From an uncultured bacterium (GTDB taxonomy: Bacteria; Planctomycetota; UBA8742; UBA2392), in assembly GCA_938014885.1 (NCBI GenBank), contig CALLQI010000021.1, forward strand, positions 1 to 64,000: a DNA stretch of 64,000 nt, written 5' to 3'. The position numbers and the translations under genes were made by a program. Positions within the stretch are counted from its first letter, which is position 1, and each line of letters begins with the position of its first letter. A model generated the notes under the pieces. The model was not told the origin of the DNA and did no database searches. It saw only the letters and a program-made list of their open reading frames with translations. Below are positions 37,579-47,657 of the stretch, piece after piece.

Positions 37579-40500
37579 ATGAATGACATGCCCCATCCCG
37601 ATGATGCGCGCCGCAAGGCCGTGCTGGCGGCTGTGCTGGCTGTCCAGCGCGGTTTCCTCAGCCCCGATGAGGCCGTGCGCGCGCTGGGCGACCTGGGCAA
37701 TGCCGCGCCCATGCAGACGCTGCTTGAAGTTGCCCCGGCCGCAGACCGCGCGGCGCTGGCCACCCAAGTGGAAGCGCTGGCCAGCGACCCCGAGGCGCAG
37801 ACCAAGCACCTGTCGGAGCTTGGTGTGACGCCACAGGCGCAGTCCACACTGTTCAGTGTGGGTGCCGGCACCGGTGACGGCTCGAGCATCGCGGAGACGC
37901 TGAAGGCGATCACGCGCGGGCCCGGCCGCGTCACGCACCTTTCGTCGCGGCTGCAGAAGGTGGGCGAGAATGCGGGTGACGTCCAACGCTACGAAATCAA
38001 GCGCGAGTACGCGCGCGGCGGCATGGGGCGCATCCTGGTGGCACTCGACAACGCCGTCGGCCGCGAAGTGGCGCTGAAAGAGCTTCTGTCCGGCGGCGGC
38101 AGCACCAGCGGCGGCAGCGCAGGCACAAGTGCGGCCTCACCGGAGCTGGTGGAACGCTTCGTGCGCGAGGCCAAGGTCACCGGCCAGCTTGAGCACCCGA
38201 ACATCGTGCCGGTGTATGAAATCGGCGTGCGCGACGACGGCAGCGTGTTTTACACGATGAAGCTGATCCGCGGCAAAACACTCGCCAGCCGCCTTGCCGT
38301 GATCCAGCGCGACCCGCACTTGACGCGTCAACAGAAGCTGAGCGAACGCCTGAAGCTGCTGGACCCCTTCGTGGACGTGTGCAACGCCGTCGCCTACGCC
38401 CACAGCCGCGGCGTGGTGCACCGTGACCTGAAGCCGGCCAACATCATGCTGGGCGACTTCGGCGAAACGCTGGTGCTCGACTGGGGGCTGGCGCGAGTGC
38501 GCGGCCACGAGGAGCGCAAGTCGGCGGCTGCCAAGCCGGCGGCCGAATTCAGCCCGTCGCTGCTCAAGGACGACAGCGCGCACCGCACGCTGGACGGCGC
38601 GGTGTTGGGCACGCCGGCCTATATGCCGCCTGAGCAGGCGCGGGGCGAGCTGGAAAGCGTCGATGAAAAGTCCGACGTGTATGCGCTGGGCGCGATCCTG
38701 TACGAAATCCTGTGCGGTCAGGCACCCTTCGACGGGCCCAGCGCGCAAACCGTGCTGGCCAAGGTGCTGATCACCGAGCCCGAGCCCGTGCAAAGCATCG
38801 AGCCCAACGCCCCGCCCGACCTGGTCAGCCTTGTGCGCGGAGCTATGGAGCGAACCCCCTCCGCCCGCCTGGAGTCCGCCGAGAAGCTGGCGGCCGAGCT
38901 GTTGGCATTCCGTGACGGACGCAACCTCAGCGTCTATCGTTACAGCTCACGCGAGCTATTGAAGCGTTTTGTTCGGCGTCACCGTGCTGCAGTCAGCGTG
39001 GCGGTAATGGCGGTATTGCTGGGCGTGGCGGGGGGCGCGTACGCATTCGTGAGGCTGGCCGACGAGCGTGACCAGGCACGGCTGAACCTTGAGTCCGCGG
39101 AGAGAGAGCGCGAGGCGCGCATTGCCGCGGAGCAGAGTCAGCAAAGAGAGAGAGACCAACTGATCAAGGCACGTCTGGGCGAAATCCGGTCGCAACGCAA
39201 GCGCCTTGATGAGTTGCATGCGAACAATCTTTCGGATGAAGCGGAGCGTCGCATCCGGGAGCTCAAGGCCCGGGGCGGAAGCATTGCCGGGCTGGCCCCT
39301 GTCGATCGTGCCGAGAATTCGCGAATCGTCTCGGAGCTGCTGGCGATTGCGGCAGTCCAGGGTGAGCTGATCCGCCTGGAAACAGCACCCGTCGCCGGCA
39401 GCAGTCACGAGCTCGTGCCGGAAAGCGTGTTGCAGTCCGACCGTACGTCCCTTCGCTTAACTCGGATCCAGGCGGCAGAGCTTTCCCTATTGAATGACGA
39501 CTTTGCCTTGGCCGAGTTCATCGTAGGGGGCACCGACACTGAGAATCGTACCGAGTGGCTTGCCCGCATTTCTGCGGGACGCAGTGCCTTGCTTGCGAGG
39601 CACAAGCAGGTCATCGAGGAGGCGCTTGCAGACGTACGGCAGGGTCTTTCCCGACCCGGAAGGCCGCGAGGTTACATTCGCCTTGAAGACTTTGTGATTC
39701 AGCTGAGCGCGTACCGTGAAACCCAAACTGTCGAGTTGCTGTCAAACGTGCTTGCTGCATACGCGGATCGAGCGGATTCGAGTTCATCCGAGGCATTCTG
39801 GTCTCAGGCCGAACGCGATGAGATCACACTGGCGTGCCGGGTCCTCGGCTACCTTGAGCTGCCCGATCTTACGGTTCCCGCTCTGGCCGACTTCATGTCC
39901 AAAGTTCAGGACGCGCGGCTGGCAATTGAGTGCGGCATGGCGCTTTGTCAAACCGCCAGTCCCGCGGCATACGCGCCGCTACTGGAAGTCCGCGACCGCT
40001 TTTCGCCCGAGAGTTACGTCTGGCAGCGCGTGTCCAGGTGGTTCAGCCGGGTGCCTGAGCCTGCTGATCTACCCGAACCCGCGAACGCTGCTGAGTATGT
40101 GGCCCGGGCGCGCATCCGCGCTTCACGGGATGACAAAGCCGGGGCGATGACCTACGTGCAGAACGCACTGGACCTGGAGCCAGACTACGTGCCGGCACTC
40201 GTTGAGAAGGCCCGCCACTCCACACCCGAACAGGGGATCTCAATCTGCAGGCGGGCCATTGGTCTGGACCCCGGTTACGCTACCGCGTACAGCGTGCTGG
40301 CAAACTGGCACTATCAGCTGCGGCAAAGGAAAGAAGCAATCGATGCAGCAGACAAGGCCGTGGAACTTGAGCCGGATGTAGCTTCGCACCATATCAATCT
40401 CGGCTTTTACCTGTGGCTCGACAAGCAGGGTGAGCGGGCCCTGGCGGCCTATGAAATCGCGGCGAAACTCAATCCGTTCGCCGCGGTAATCTACTCGAAC

Positions 40501-40941
40501 CGGGCAGCGATCTACCTCGAAACCGGACGTTACGATGAGGCAGTTGCAGACTTGTCGCGCGCCCTTGACCTGGATCCACAACGCCTTGAGGCGTGGCACA
40601 ATCGCGCCGTGGCTCGCTTTGAGGGGGGAGATCTGAACGGGGCACTCGAGGATACCAACCGCGCACTGGAGATCGGGCCCGGCTATGCGTGGGCCACACA
40701 CCTGCGGGCCCTGATTTACGCGAAGATGGAGCGGTACAATGACGCCTTGGTAGACTTCAACCAAGTGCTTCCTTCCCTTGAGGTTTACTTCAGCGCTTCC
40801 TATCCACAGCGTGCCAGGACCCGGCTGAAGTTGGGTGATAAGCAGGGCGCTATCGCTGATTTTCAGCGCTACTTGGATCTGCTACCGGAAGCTGACGACC
40901 GCGCCGAAATCGAAGCCGAGCTCGCGGCGCTGCAGGAGTAG
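37579..40941 (+). CDS. Transmembrane Ser/Thr protein kinase with C-terminal TPRs
   Basis: The 1120-residue protein has a helical N-terminal region (1-135). A Hanks-type kinase follows: G-loop E-Y-A-R-G-G-M-G-R near 143, the A-L-K-E lysine, H-R-D-L-K-P-A-N near 281, D-W-G in place of D-F-G near 301, and G-T-P-A-Y-M-P-P-E-Q. A single membrane helix lies at about 470-494, then a coiled coil (490-560) and a middle region without recognised family. TPRs span about 838-1108 (A-I-D-A-A-D-K-A-V-E-L-E-P-D, A-V-A-D-L-S-R-A-L-D-L-D-P). Such kinases phosphorylate cytoplasmic targets; the TPRs would be outside the membrane. Substrate unknown. Confidence 0.88.
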   Translation: MNDMPHPDDARRKAVLAAVLAVQRGFLSPDEAVRALGDLGNAAPMQTLLEVAPAADRAALATQVEALASDPEAQTKHLSELGVTPQAQSTLFSVGAGTGDGSSIAETLKAITRGPGRVTHLSSRLQKVGENAGDVQRYEIKREYARGGMGRILVALDNAVGREVALKELLSGGGSTSGGSAGTSAASPELVERFVREAKVTGQLEHPNIVPVYEIGVRDDGSVFYTMKLIRGKTLASRLAVIQRDPHLTRQQKLSERLKLLDPFVDVCNAVAYAHSRGVVHRDLKPANIMLGDFGETLVLDWGLARVRGHEERKSAAAKPAAEFSPSLLKDDSAHRTLDGAVLGTPAYMPPEQARGELESVDEKSDVYALGAILYEILCGQAPFDGPSAQTVLAKVLITEPEPVQSIEPNAPPDLVSLVRGAMERTPSARLESAEKLAAELLAFRDGRNLSVYRYSSRELLKRFVRRHRAAVSVAVMAVLLGVAGGAYAFVRLADERDQARLNLESAEREREARIAAEQSQQRERDQLIKARLGEIRSQRKRLDELHANNLSDEAERRIRELKARGGSIAGLAPVDRAENSRIVSELLAIAAVQGELIRLETAPVAGSSHELVPESVLQSDRTSLRLTRIQAAELSLLNDDFALAEFIVGGTDTENRTEWLARISAGRSALLARHKQVIEEALADVRQGLSRPGRPRGYIRLEDFVIQLSAYRETQTVELLSNVLAAYADRADSSSSEAFWSQAERDEITLACRVLGYLELPDLTVPALADFMSKVQDARLAIECGMALCQTASPAAYAPLLEVRDRFSPESYVWQRVSRWFSRVPEPADLPEPANAAEYVARARIRASRDDKAGAMTYVQNALDLEPDYVPALVEKARHSTPEQGISICRRAIGLDPGYATAYSVLANWHYQLRQRKEAIDAADKAVELEPDVASHHINLGFYLWLDKQGERALAAYEIAAKLNPFAAVIYSNRAAIYLETGRYDEAVADLSRALDLDPQRLEAWHNRAVARFEGGDLNGALEDTNRALEIGPGYAWATHLRALIYAKMERYNDALVDFNQVLPSLEVYFSASYPQRARTRLKLGDKQGAIADFQRYLDLLPEADDRAEIEAELAALQE

Positions 40942-40954
40942 GCGCGCAAACATG

Positions 40955-40984
40955 AACCGGCCCGGGTTTCCCCGGGCCGGTTTT
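40955..40984. terminator. Bidirectional terminator between the kinase and the convergent surface protein
   Basis: AACCGGCCCGGG (40955-40966) and CCCGGGCCGGTT (40971-40982) form a perfect 12-bp stem around TTTC, ending in TTTT. Confidence 0.9.
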
Positions 40985-41006
40985 GCATCTGTGCCTGGCT
41001 TGTCCA

Positions 41007-43793
41007 TTACGCCTTGCGTCGGCGACGCAGCAGCAATGCCGGGGCTGCCAGCAACAGCAGCCAGATCGTGTTGCCCTGCGTGCTCGTGGCGCAACCGCCG
41101 CCGCCGCCCGCACCGGCACCCAGCTTGGTGACAGTCACGTTGAAGTTGCCCGTGCCCGGTGTGGCCGGATTATCCGGCGCGCCGCCGGTGATCGTGACAG
41201 TCGTGGCGCCGAGCGTGATCGGGTTCGAGATCGCAAACGTCCACGCCACCTGGATGCTCTGGCCCGCGTTCACCTGTTGCGGCAGCACCGGGTTGCTTGT
41301 GCCGGTTTGGGTGAAGTTGGCGGTCACGTCGGCCGCGCCCTGCGCAAAGGTGATGCTGGCCGGGTCGTTGTAGGTGCCGCCGAGCGTGCCGTTGTTGCGC
41401 ACGGTGGCGCGCACGGTGGCGCTGCCGCCCGGCTTCAGGTTTCCGCTGACGGTGACGCTTTGGTACACGAGCACCGCCGACGGGTTGGTGCCGCCACTGA
41501 GCGTAAACGTGCCCGTGGCCGTACCCGCAATGCCGCCGCCACCCTGCACCGTGCCGGCAACACTGACCGTGACGACGCCGTTGGTGGAAGTAACGGCCGA
41601 AGTGACGGTGAAGGCAAACACCTGCGTGCCGCTGGCGGGGATCGCAAAGGGCAGCGTCGGCGTCGGGCCCGTGATCGTGTACTCACTGGTGACGTTGGCA
41701 CCGCCGCTGTGGGTCAGGGTCAGCGCCAGAGTGTTCAGCGTAACCGGGTTGACGGCGTCGGTGTTGGTGATGCTGACGTTGACGGTCGTCGAATTCGGCG
41801 CGGTCACAGCGCCCGGTGTGGCCGTGACACTGTTCAGGTTCAGCTTGGGTGCCGGGTTGGCGCCGTTCACGTTCAGGTTGAGCGCGTAGGTTGCGCCGAC
41901 CGAGGCCCAGCGCTGCACCGCCACGTAGAACATGCCTGAGTTCGGCGGGGTCTGCGGCGGGTTGGCGTTGCGGTAAAGGTCGCCGGCGGTGGTGTTCAGC
42001 GTGATGACCGCGCCGGGGCTGTTTTCGTTGGTGCGGCTTTGGACCACGACGCCCGCGCCATTGAGGTCAATCAGCAGCAAGTCCAGGTCCGTGGTGGGGC
42101 CGCCGTCGTAGTACATGGTCACTTCGATCGTGGCGTTGTTGTTGCACTGGAACTTGTATTCGTCGATGAAGTCCTTGGCCTTGAGGTTCAGGTTCATGCC
42201 CGGCTGCAGAATGCAGGCGGTGTTGTTCGTGTCGCTGGCCTCAGCGAAGTTGTCGTTAGGCTCGCGGTTGTCTTCCGGGCCGATGTCCACGGTGCCGGCC
42301 TTGGTGATCGTAAGCGAGTACGTGCCGTTGATCGGAATGCCCGTGGCCGTGACCTGGATCAGGTACTCGCCGGCCGCAAGACCCGTGCTGCCCGATGGAC
42401 CCACGGTGCCCCAGGTGCCCACGATCTCGGTCGGTGTGGTGGCGCCTTTGGTGACGGCGTCCTGGTTCGTGATCGCGGACATGTCGATCATGTCCGTCGC
42501 CTGGCCCGGTGCGGCCGTGTTGGGCTGGTAGAGGTAGATGTTGAGGTTATCGCTGCCCGGCGCGCTCAGTGTCATGCGCACGTCCAGGTTTTCGCCGTTG
42601 GCGACGTTGATTTTGTACCAGTCCTGCTCAACGCCGGTGACGTCGCCCAGCATCTTGAGGTTGCTGGTGGTGCCGGTGCCGATGGTGGCGGCGGTGCTGG
42701 CGTCGTCGTTTTGCTCAAAGGCGTCATCGGCGGCGGCGGTGTATGAGAAGGTGATGTTGTAGGTGCCGCCGACGTAGGGCACGGTGATGCCCGTGCCTGA
42801 CAGGTCCCACACCATCACATGGAAGTAGTGCACGCCGCCGGTCAGCGGCGGAGTCACGATCACTTCGCTGGTGTTGGGCACCGTGACCTGGCTTGGCCCG
42901 GCGGAAGTCCAGCCGTTGGGGAAAGTGTCGCCCGCGCCTTCGAGGGCAACGCCCGGGCCTGAGGCAAAGAACAGCGCGCCGGAACTGTCGACCCAGTACA
43001 CGTCAAAGTTGTAGGTGGCGACGCTCGGGGCCAGGTTGTTCAGCGTAACCGTGATCGCGGCCGAGGTATTGCCGAGGTTGACCATGTAGTAGTCGTACCC
43101 GCGCCAGGACATGCCGGTGAAGGCCTTGTTGACGCCCGGGCCCGTGGGCGTGGCGTCGGCCGCATTGGCTGCGCCGCTGGCAAAGGGCGTGGGGATGAAG
43201 CCGGGGAAATTGTTGCTGTAGGTACCTTCGGCGCTGTCGGTAGTTCCCATTTCGATCGACAGGTCGTAGGGGATTTCGGTGCCGCTGGGAATCGTGGGCC
43301 CGCCGGTCGGGTAATAGACGCGTACCAGATAGCTTGTGCCGGCGACGGCATTGATCTGGCAACGGGCGCCGTCCATCAGCGCGCCCTGCGAACTATCAAA
43401 CTGGCTGTACACGCCCACGCCGCCCGGGCCGGACAGCACCGTCGCGCCGGTCGAGTCCGTGACCTGCATGGCAAGGCGGAATGCCGTGAAGCCCGCCTGG
43501 TTCATGAACACCTGCAGCGTCGTGTTGGCCGTGATCGCGCCGCCGGGGATGGTGAACCAGTCCTGGTCGGCCGCGGTGATCGTCAGCGACTCGTACACGT
43601 TGTTCGTGCCGGCAGTGCCGACCGAAAAGCCGAAGCCGGCAACCCAGCCGCTTTGGCCCACGTGGTTGAAAATCTGCTTGGACTGCGCGGGAGCGTTGTT
43701 CGGCTCCCAGCTGTCTTGCGCGGCCAGCGTGCCTGCGAACAGAATCAGTGTCAGTGCTGCGAGAGCGGATGCTGCGAATCGGGCGTGCCTCAC
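41007..43793 (-). CDS. Large secreted surface protein with PPC-like domains and GGGGC-TM-Arg C-terminus
   Basis: The 928-residue protein has a signal peptide (A-L-A-A-L-T-L-I-L-F-A-G-T-L-A-A-Q). PPC (bacterial pre-peptidase C-terminal)-like beta domains are suggested by D-S-W-E-P-N-N, D-A-F-E-Q-N-D-D and E-P-N-D-N-F-A-E-A-S-D. CARDB-like beta repeats then lie at about 670-890. The protein ends G-G-G-G-C-A-T-S-T, a hydrophobic helix (W-L-L-L-L-A-A-P-A-L-L-L) and R-R-R-R-K-A. This tripartite end resembles Cys-containing sorting tags (MYXO-, Synerg- or JDVT-CTERM class) cleaved by dedicated membrane proteases. No protease domain is seen, so an adhesive or structural role is likely. Confidence 0.8.
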   Translation of the reverse strand: MRHARFAASALAALTLILFAGTLAAQDSWEPNNAPAQSKQIFNHVGQSGWVAGFGFSVGTAGTNNVYESLTITAADQDWFTIPGGAITANTTLQVFMNQAGFTAFRLAMQVTDSTGATVLSGPGGVGVYSQFDSSQGALMDGARCQINAVAGTSYLVRVYYPTGGPTIPSGTEIPYDLSIEMGTTDSAEGTYSNNFPGFIPTPFASGAANAADATPTGPGVNKAFTGMSWRGYDYYMVNLGNTSAAITVTLNNLAPSVATYNFDVYWVDSSGALFFASGPGVALEGAGDTFPNGWTSAGPSQVTVPNTSEVIVTPPLTGGVHYFHVMVWDLSGTGITVPYVGGTYNITFSYTAAADDAFEQNDDASTAATIGTGTTSNLKMLGDVTGVEQDWYKINVANGENLDVRMTLSAPGSDNLNIYLYQPNTAAPGQATDMIDMSAITNQDAVTKGATTPTEIVGTWGTVGPSGSTGLAAGEYLIQVTATGIPINGTYSLTITKAGTVDIGPEDNREPNDNFAEASDTNNTACILQPGMNLNLKAKDFIDEYKFQCNNNATIEVTMYYDGGPTTDLDLLLIDLNGAGVVVQSRTNENSPGAVITLNTTAGDLYRNANPPQTPPNSGMFYVAVQRWASVGATYALNLNVNGANPAPKLNLNSVTATPGAVTAPNSTTVNVSITNTDAVNPVTLNTLALTLTHSGGANVTSEYTITGPTPTLPFAIPASGTQVFAFTVTSAVTSTNGVVTVSVAGTVQGGGGIAGTATGTFTLSGGTNPSAVLVYQSVTVSGNLKPGGSATVRATVRNNGTLGGTYNDPASITFAQGAADVTANFTQTGTSNPVLPQQVNAGQSIQVAWTFAISNPITLGATTVTITGGAPDNPATPGTGNFNVTVTKLGAGAGGGGGCATSTQGNTIWLLLLAAPALLLRRRRKA

Positions 43794-43849
43794 GTCTGTC
43801 TCCTCGTGCGCTGCGGGTTGGCCGCAACAGAATCAGTCCTTACCACTTG

Positions 43850-43873
43850 TGGTAATACAAAGTGGAAGCAAAG
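43850..43873 (-). promoter_or_regulatory. Inverted repeat upstream of the surface-protein gene
   Basis: CCACTT and AAGTGG lie as inverted arms about 60-80 nt upstream of the ATG, around a central TATTAC on the minus strand that could be a -10 box. No good -35 was found. The rest of the 43794-44086 gap holds no gene. Confidence 0.3.
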
Positions 43874-44037
43874 CGCTTGTGCCAACACCAAATCCCCGTC
43901 CTCACGGGGTCGCTGGCAGTCCCAAGCCGATCAATGGAATACGCGCCTTAAACGTAAGCAGGACAGGGGGTTTCGTCAATCAAAACCACGTCTGCACCAC
44001 GTCACAAGTTTGCCGCGACCATCCCGTCCCAATGACA

Positions 44038-44059
44038 GGAGGGCGCCGAAGCGCCCTCC
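44038..44059 (-). terminator. Hairpin terminator after the 1162-residue surface protein
   Basis: GGAGGGCGC and GCGCCCTCC form a 9-bp stem with CGAA loop, 28 nt past the stop at 44087. No T-run follows on the minus strand, so efficiency is uncertain. Confidence 0.5.
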
Positions 44060-44086
44060 CCCGCACCTTCCCGGTTGTGCTTCTGC

Positions 44087-47000
44087 CTATGCGCTGCGCT
44101 TGCGGCGTGTCAGCCACAGCAGCGGCAGAAGTGCCAGCAGCCACAGACCTCCGCCGCTTGAGACTTCGCAGCCGCCGCCGCCAGCGCTGCCGCTGCCCGA
44201 GATTACGGGCTCGTTCTTGTCTACCACAGTGATTGCGAACTCGCGGTCGTCCGTGGCACCCAGCACGTCCGTCACACGCACCTTGAACGTGTACGTTGCG
44301 GCCGTGAATCCCTGCACCACACCGCTGATCGTGCCGGCCGCATCCAGCGTCAGCCCCGGCGGCAACTGGCCCGAGATTACGGTCCAGGCAAAGCCGGCCT
44401 GTCCGCCGCTGACTTGAAGCTGCGTCGGCGCGTAGGCGCTGGCGGCCACGGCCTGCGGCAGCGTGCTGGTCAGGAGGCTGGGGCCGAGCGCGTCATAGCC
44501 CGTGCCCTTGACCGCAAAGGCCGCCGTCAGGCTGCTGCCCGAGTGCGTGTAGTTCACGTTCACGGTGGCTTCCTTTACACCGTTCAGTGTGGGGTCAAAT
44601 GCCACGGTGAAGTAAGCCGGCGAACCCGGGGTTACGCTGGCGGGCAGGCTGGCGGTGCCGCCCACGAAGTCTGCCGCGTTGGGGCCGGTGATCGTTACGG
44701 AATCGACGGTGAAGGGCCCGCTGCCGACGTTGGCTAGCTCAACTGTGAGTGCCGTGCTTGCGCCGGAGTTCACGTCCACAATCCCGAACACGCGGCCGTC
44801 AGCGGCGGCTGATCCACTGTGGATCAGCGTGCCGTTGCCTTCACGCATCTCGAGCACCGGTGCGTTGGGGTTGGCCGACAGCGTGAAGCTGAACACCGCC
44901 GTGCCGCCGTACAGGTCGGTCGCGGTCAGCGTCACCACGTGGCTGCTGCCGTTGACGTCGTTGAACGTCCCGCTGGTGGGCGCAAGCTGGTAGCTGACGG
45001 CCTGCTGCGTGGCCGCGAACTCGGCGGCCACGAAGCCTTGCGACGTTACGCCTGACACCCCGGCTCCGACGGCCGTGGGATTACCGTCAGGATCACTGAC
45101 GCTGATTGCCAGCGCCAGCGAAGCCAGGGTGTCAAGGTAGTTCGCGACAACCGTGCCGCCGTTTTGCACGGGCTGGCCGCCGGACGTGACCGCCAGTGCC
45201 GGGGCGCGGTTGACCACGAAGAAGAAAGTGAAGCTGCTGGTGCCAAGCCACTGGTTGTCGTCGGCCTCAAGCGTTACCTGGTGCAGAATGCCGGGCACCG
45301 TGAACTGGCCGCTCGTGGGCGACAGCGTGTAGCTGGTGGCCAGGAAGCCGCCGCTGGTGAATTCGCTGCTGAGCAAGCCCTGCGTCGTCACGCTGCCCAC
45401 AGTGCCGACCAGGCGCACCGCGTGGTTGTCGGCGTCATTGACCGCGATCTGCAGGTTCAGGCCCGCCAGTGTGTCGTTGGGCGCGACCACCACGTGGCCG
45501 TTGTTGGGCACGGATGCTCCGTTGCGGCTGACGCTGATCGTCGGCACCGCGTTGGCCGGCTTGGGCGCGACGATGAAGGTGAAGCTGAACTGGCGGGTGC
45601 CGCCGTTGCCGTCGTCGGCGGTCAGCGTCAGCGTGAAGGTGCATTGCAGCGCGTTCAGGTGGGCAAAGAGGGCAGTACCTACCGGCTGATAGCTGTAGGG
45701 GCCGACCTGCGCGGCGTGCTCAAAGTCGGCGGCGGTCATGCCCTGCTGGGCCGACGTCGGGTTCAGTTGCAGGCTCGCGGTCACGGCCACGGCGTCACCG
45801 TTGCCGTCGTTGAGGTTGAACTGGAAGCCATAGGTGCTGAGCGCCACGCCAAAGGCGATCGGGTTGGCCTGCGAACCAAACGTAGCGCCACTCTGGAACA
45901 CGACGTTGCCTGAGCCCACGTTGTAGCTGGCGCTGAACTGCGGCACGAAGTTGTACTCGGGGTCAATCGTCACGCTGATGCTGTAGCTGTCACTGCGGCC
46001 GGTGCCGTCATTGACGCTTACCGCAATCACCAGGCTGCCCGCGGCTGCGGCCGTACCATTCAGCGTAAGCGTCACCGCGCCGGTGGCCGCGTTGGAAGCC
46101 GGCGTCGTGGTGGTCAGGTTGGTGAAGCCCGCCGATGCTGGGTCCATGCCGCTGCTGTGGGTTGCGGTCAGGGTCAGGGTGTTGGCGCTGTTCAAGTCCG
46201 TGGCGCCGAGCACCAGCTTCAGGTCATCGCCGACGCGCAAGGTGGCGGTGAAGTTCGGGTCCGTGCCGCCGATGGTGGGGAAGGTCATACCCGCGCCGCT
46301 GAAGGGCGTGCTGATCGCGCTGTTGCTGGTGCCGACACTCTGACCGCTGGTACGGTTCCAGCCCGTGGTCGTGTCGCTGTCGCTGCTGCCGATGCGCTGC
46401 CACGAGTGCGCGGTTGACCACTGTGAAAGGAAGCTGCCGCTCCAGTGGCTCGCCACGGTGTTTACGGGGTTGGTGATGCTGCCCAGCGAAAAGTTGTTCA
46501 CGCGAACGACATCAATCACCGTGCCCGCGGCATTGGTCAGCACCACGGCGCTGAGTGACGACGTCGCCCAGCTCCAGGCCCCGAAAGCGAGTTGGAAGGG
46601 CACGCCCGCCCCTGCCTCTCCGAAGGTAAAGACCGCGCCGGGCGCGATGCTGGTGCCCTGGGGCACAGTGCCCACGGCGACGGGCTCGTACTGCGAGATG
46701 CTGAGTGTAGCCGCCTCTTGCGAGTCGTAGATGTAGATCTTGTAGCCGGAGATGTCCTGCCAGCGGCTGCTGACGTTTTGCAGCTCGCCGCCTTCCCAGC
46801 CGCCGGTGGCGACATCGGGGCCGACTTCGGCAATCAGCACGCCGTTGGTGTTGGCGTTGGTGACGGGGGCCGCCAGCGAAGGCGCAACCTGAGCTTCACG
46901 CCAGCCGATATCGGCCATGCCCCAGGGGTTGGTGCCGCCGCCTTCGACGGGATAGGTGTTTTCGGTGGCGGTGCCGGGCCAGGTGCCGCCGTCGGCGTAC

Positions 47001-47575
47001 ACGCCTTGCGTGTACTGGATGGTGGGGCCGGTGGGCAGGGTCAGCGCCGGGTTGCTGGTGTGGTGATTCAGGTAGCAATTGGTGTTGTTGGAAGTGGCGA
47101 TGAAGGTATTGGTGCCGGTTTCGTAGATGTCGGTGGCGACCTTGGCCAGCATCACGACGCGGTACTTTTCGCCGGGCGTGAGCTGCACGGGCTGGGCCAG
47201 CGTGGTCCAGGCCCAGTTGGCGTTCCAGTCCACGTCGGCACTGGCGATCTTGGTGCCGGTGGTGGCACCGGTGACGTGCCACAGGCTGACCTTGACCTTG
47301 CCGCCGACGGCGTAGTAGCCGGCAGGCAGGCTCAGTGCGCTGCCAGGCTTGGCTGCGCCCAGTTCAACAACCTCGGGCACGGTCGCGCCGATGCCGCTCA
47401 GCACCTGGAATTCGTAACCGAACTGCATCTCGCCGAAGCTGGTGCTGTCGGGCGATCCGCCGTAGGCCAGCATGATCTGCTGGTTCAACGGGCGGTTGGG
47501 CGTGGTGGCCGTGGTCTGCGCGCAAAGGATCGGTGCCAGGATGCATGCCAGAAGCGTGGGAAGCGTCAGTCGCAT
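44087..47575 (-). CDS. Large secreted surface protein with lamin-tail, anchor-D and Ig-like domains, GGGGC-TM-Arg C-terminus
   Basis: ATG at 47575 follows GGAGG by 7 nt and starts a signal peptide (L-P-T-L-L-A-C-I-L-A-P-I-L-C-A-Q); 1162 residues. The much longer open frame upstream is antisense to the next gene and rejected. In order: an N-terminal beta domain, a lamin-tail-like domain (about 245-370), several cadherin/Ig-like repeats (400-930), a choice-of-anchor-D-like domain near 940-1040 (G-S-G-P-F-T-V-D-S-V-T-I), and a putative Ig domain (G-Q-L-P-P-G-L-T-L-D-A-A-G-T-I-S-G). It ends G-G-G-G-C-E-V, a hydrophobic helix and R-R-K-R-S-A, the same tag layout as its neighbour. Confidence 0.8.
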   Translation of the reverse strand: MRLTLPTLLACILAPILCAQTTATTPNRPLNQQIMLAYGGSPDSTSFGEMQFGYEFQVLSGIGATVPEVVELGAAKPGSALSLPAGYYAVGGKVKVSLWHVTGATTGTKIASADVDWNANWAWTTLAQPVQLTPGEKYRVVMLAKVATDIYETGTNTFIATSNNTNCYLNHHTSNPALTLPTGPTIQYTQGVYADGGTWPGTATENTYPVEGGGTNPWGMADIGWREAQVAPSLAAPVTNANTNGVLIAEVGPDVATGGWEGGELQNVSSRWQDISGYKIYIYDSQEAATLSISQYEPVAVGTVPQGTSIAPGAVFTFGEAGAGVPFQLAFGAWSWATSSLSAVVLTNAAGTVIDVVRVNNFSLGSITNPVNTVASHWSGSFLSQWSTAHSWQRIGSSDSDTTTGWNRTSGQSVGTSNSAISTPFSGAGMTFPTIGGTDPNFTATLRVGDDLKLVLGATDLNSANTLTLTATHSSGMDPASAGFTNLTTTTPASNAATGAVTLTLNGTAAAAGSLVIAVSVNDGTGRSDSYSISVTIDPEYNFVPQFSASYNVGSGNVVFQSGATFGSQANPIAFGVALSTYGFQFNLNDGNGDAVAVTASLQLNPTSAQQGMTAADFEHAAQVGPYSYQPVGTALFAHLNALQCTFTLTLTADDGNGGTRQFSFTFIVAPKPANAVPTISVSRNGASVPNNGHVVVAPNDTLAGLNLQIAVNDADNHAVRLVGTVGSVTTQGLLSSEFTSGGFLATSYTLSPTSGQFTVPGILHQVTLEADDNQWLGTSSFTFFFVVNRAPALAVTSGGQPVQNGGTVVANYLDTLASLALAISVSDPDGNPTAVGAGVSGVTSQGFVAAEFAATQQAVSYQLAPTSGTFNDVNGSSHVVTLTATDLYGGTAVFSFTLSANPNAPVLEMREGNGTLIHSGSAAADGRVFGIVDVNSGASTALTVELANVGSGPFTVDSVTITGPNAADFVGGTASLPASVTPGSPAYFTVAFDPTLNGVKEATVNVNYTHSGSSLTAAFAVKGTGYDALGPSLLTSTLPQAVAASAYAPTQLQVSGGQAGFAWTVISGQLPPGLTLDAAGTISGVVQGFTAATYTFKVRVTDVLGATDDREFAITVVDKNEPVISGSGSAGGGGCEVSSGGGLWLLALLPLLWLTRRKRSA

Positions 47576-47657
47576 GGTCTTTCCTCCGTGTATTCGCAAT
47601 GGGCCGAGAGGCCGTCCGGGCCTCGCTGCCTGCGCGAAGGATAGCGATGCGAGATGC

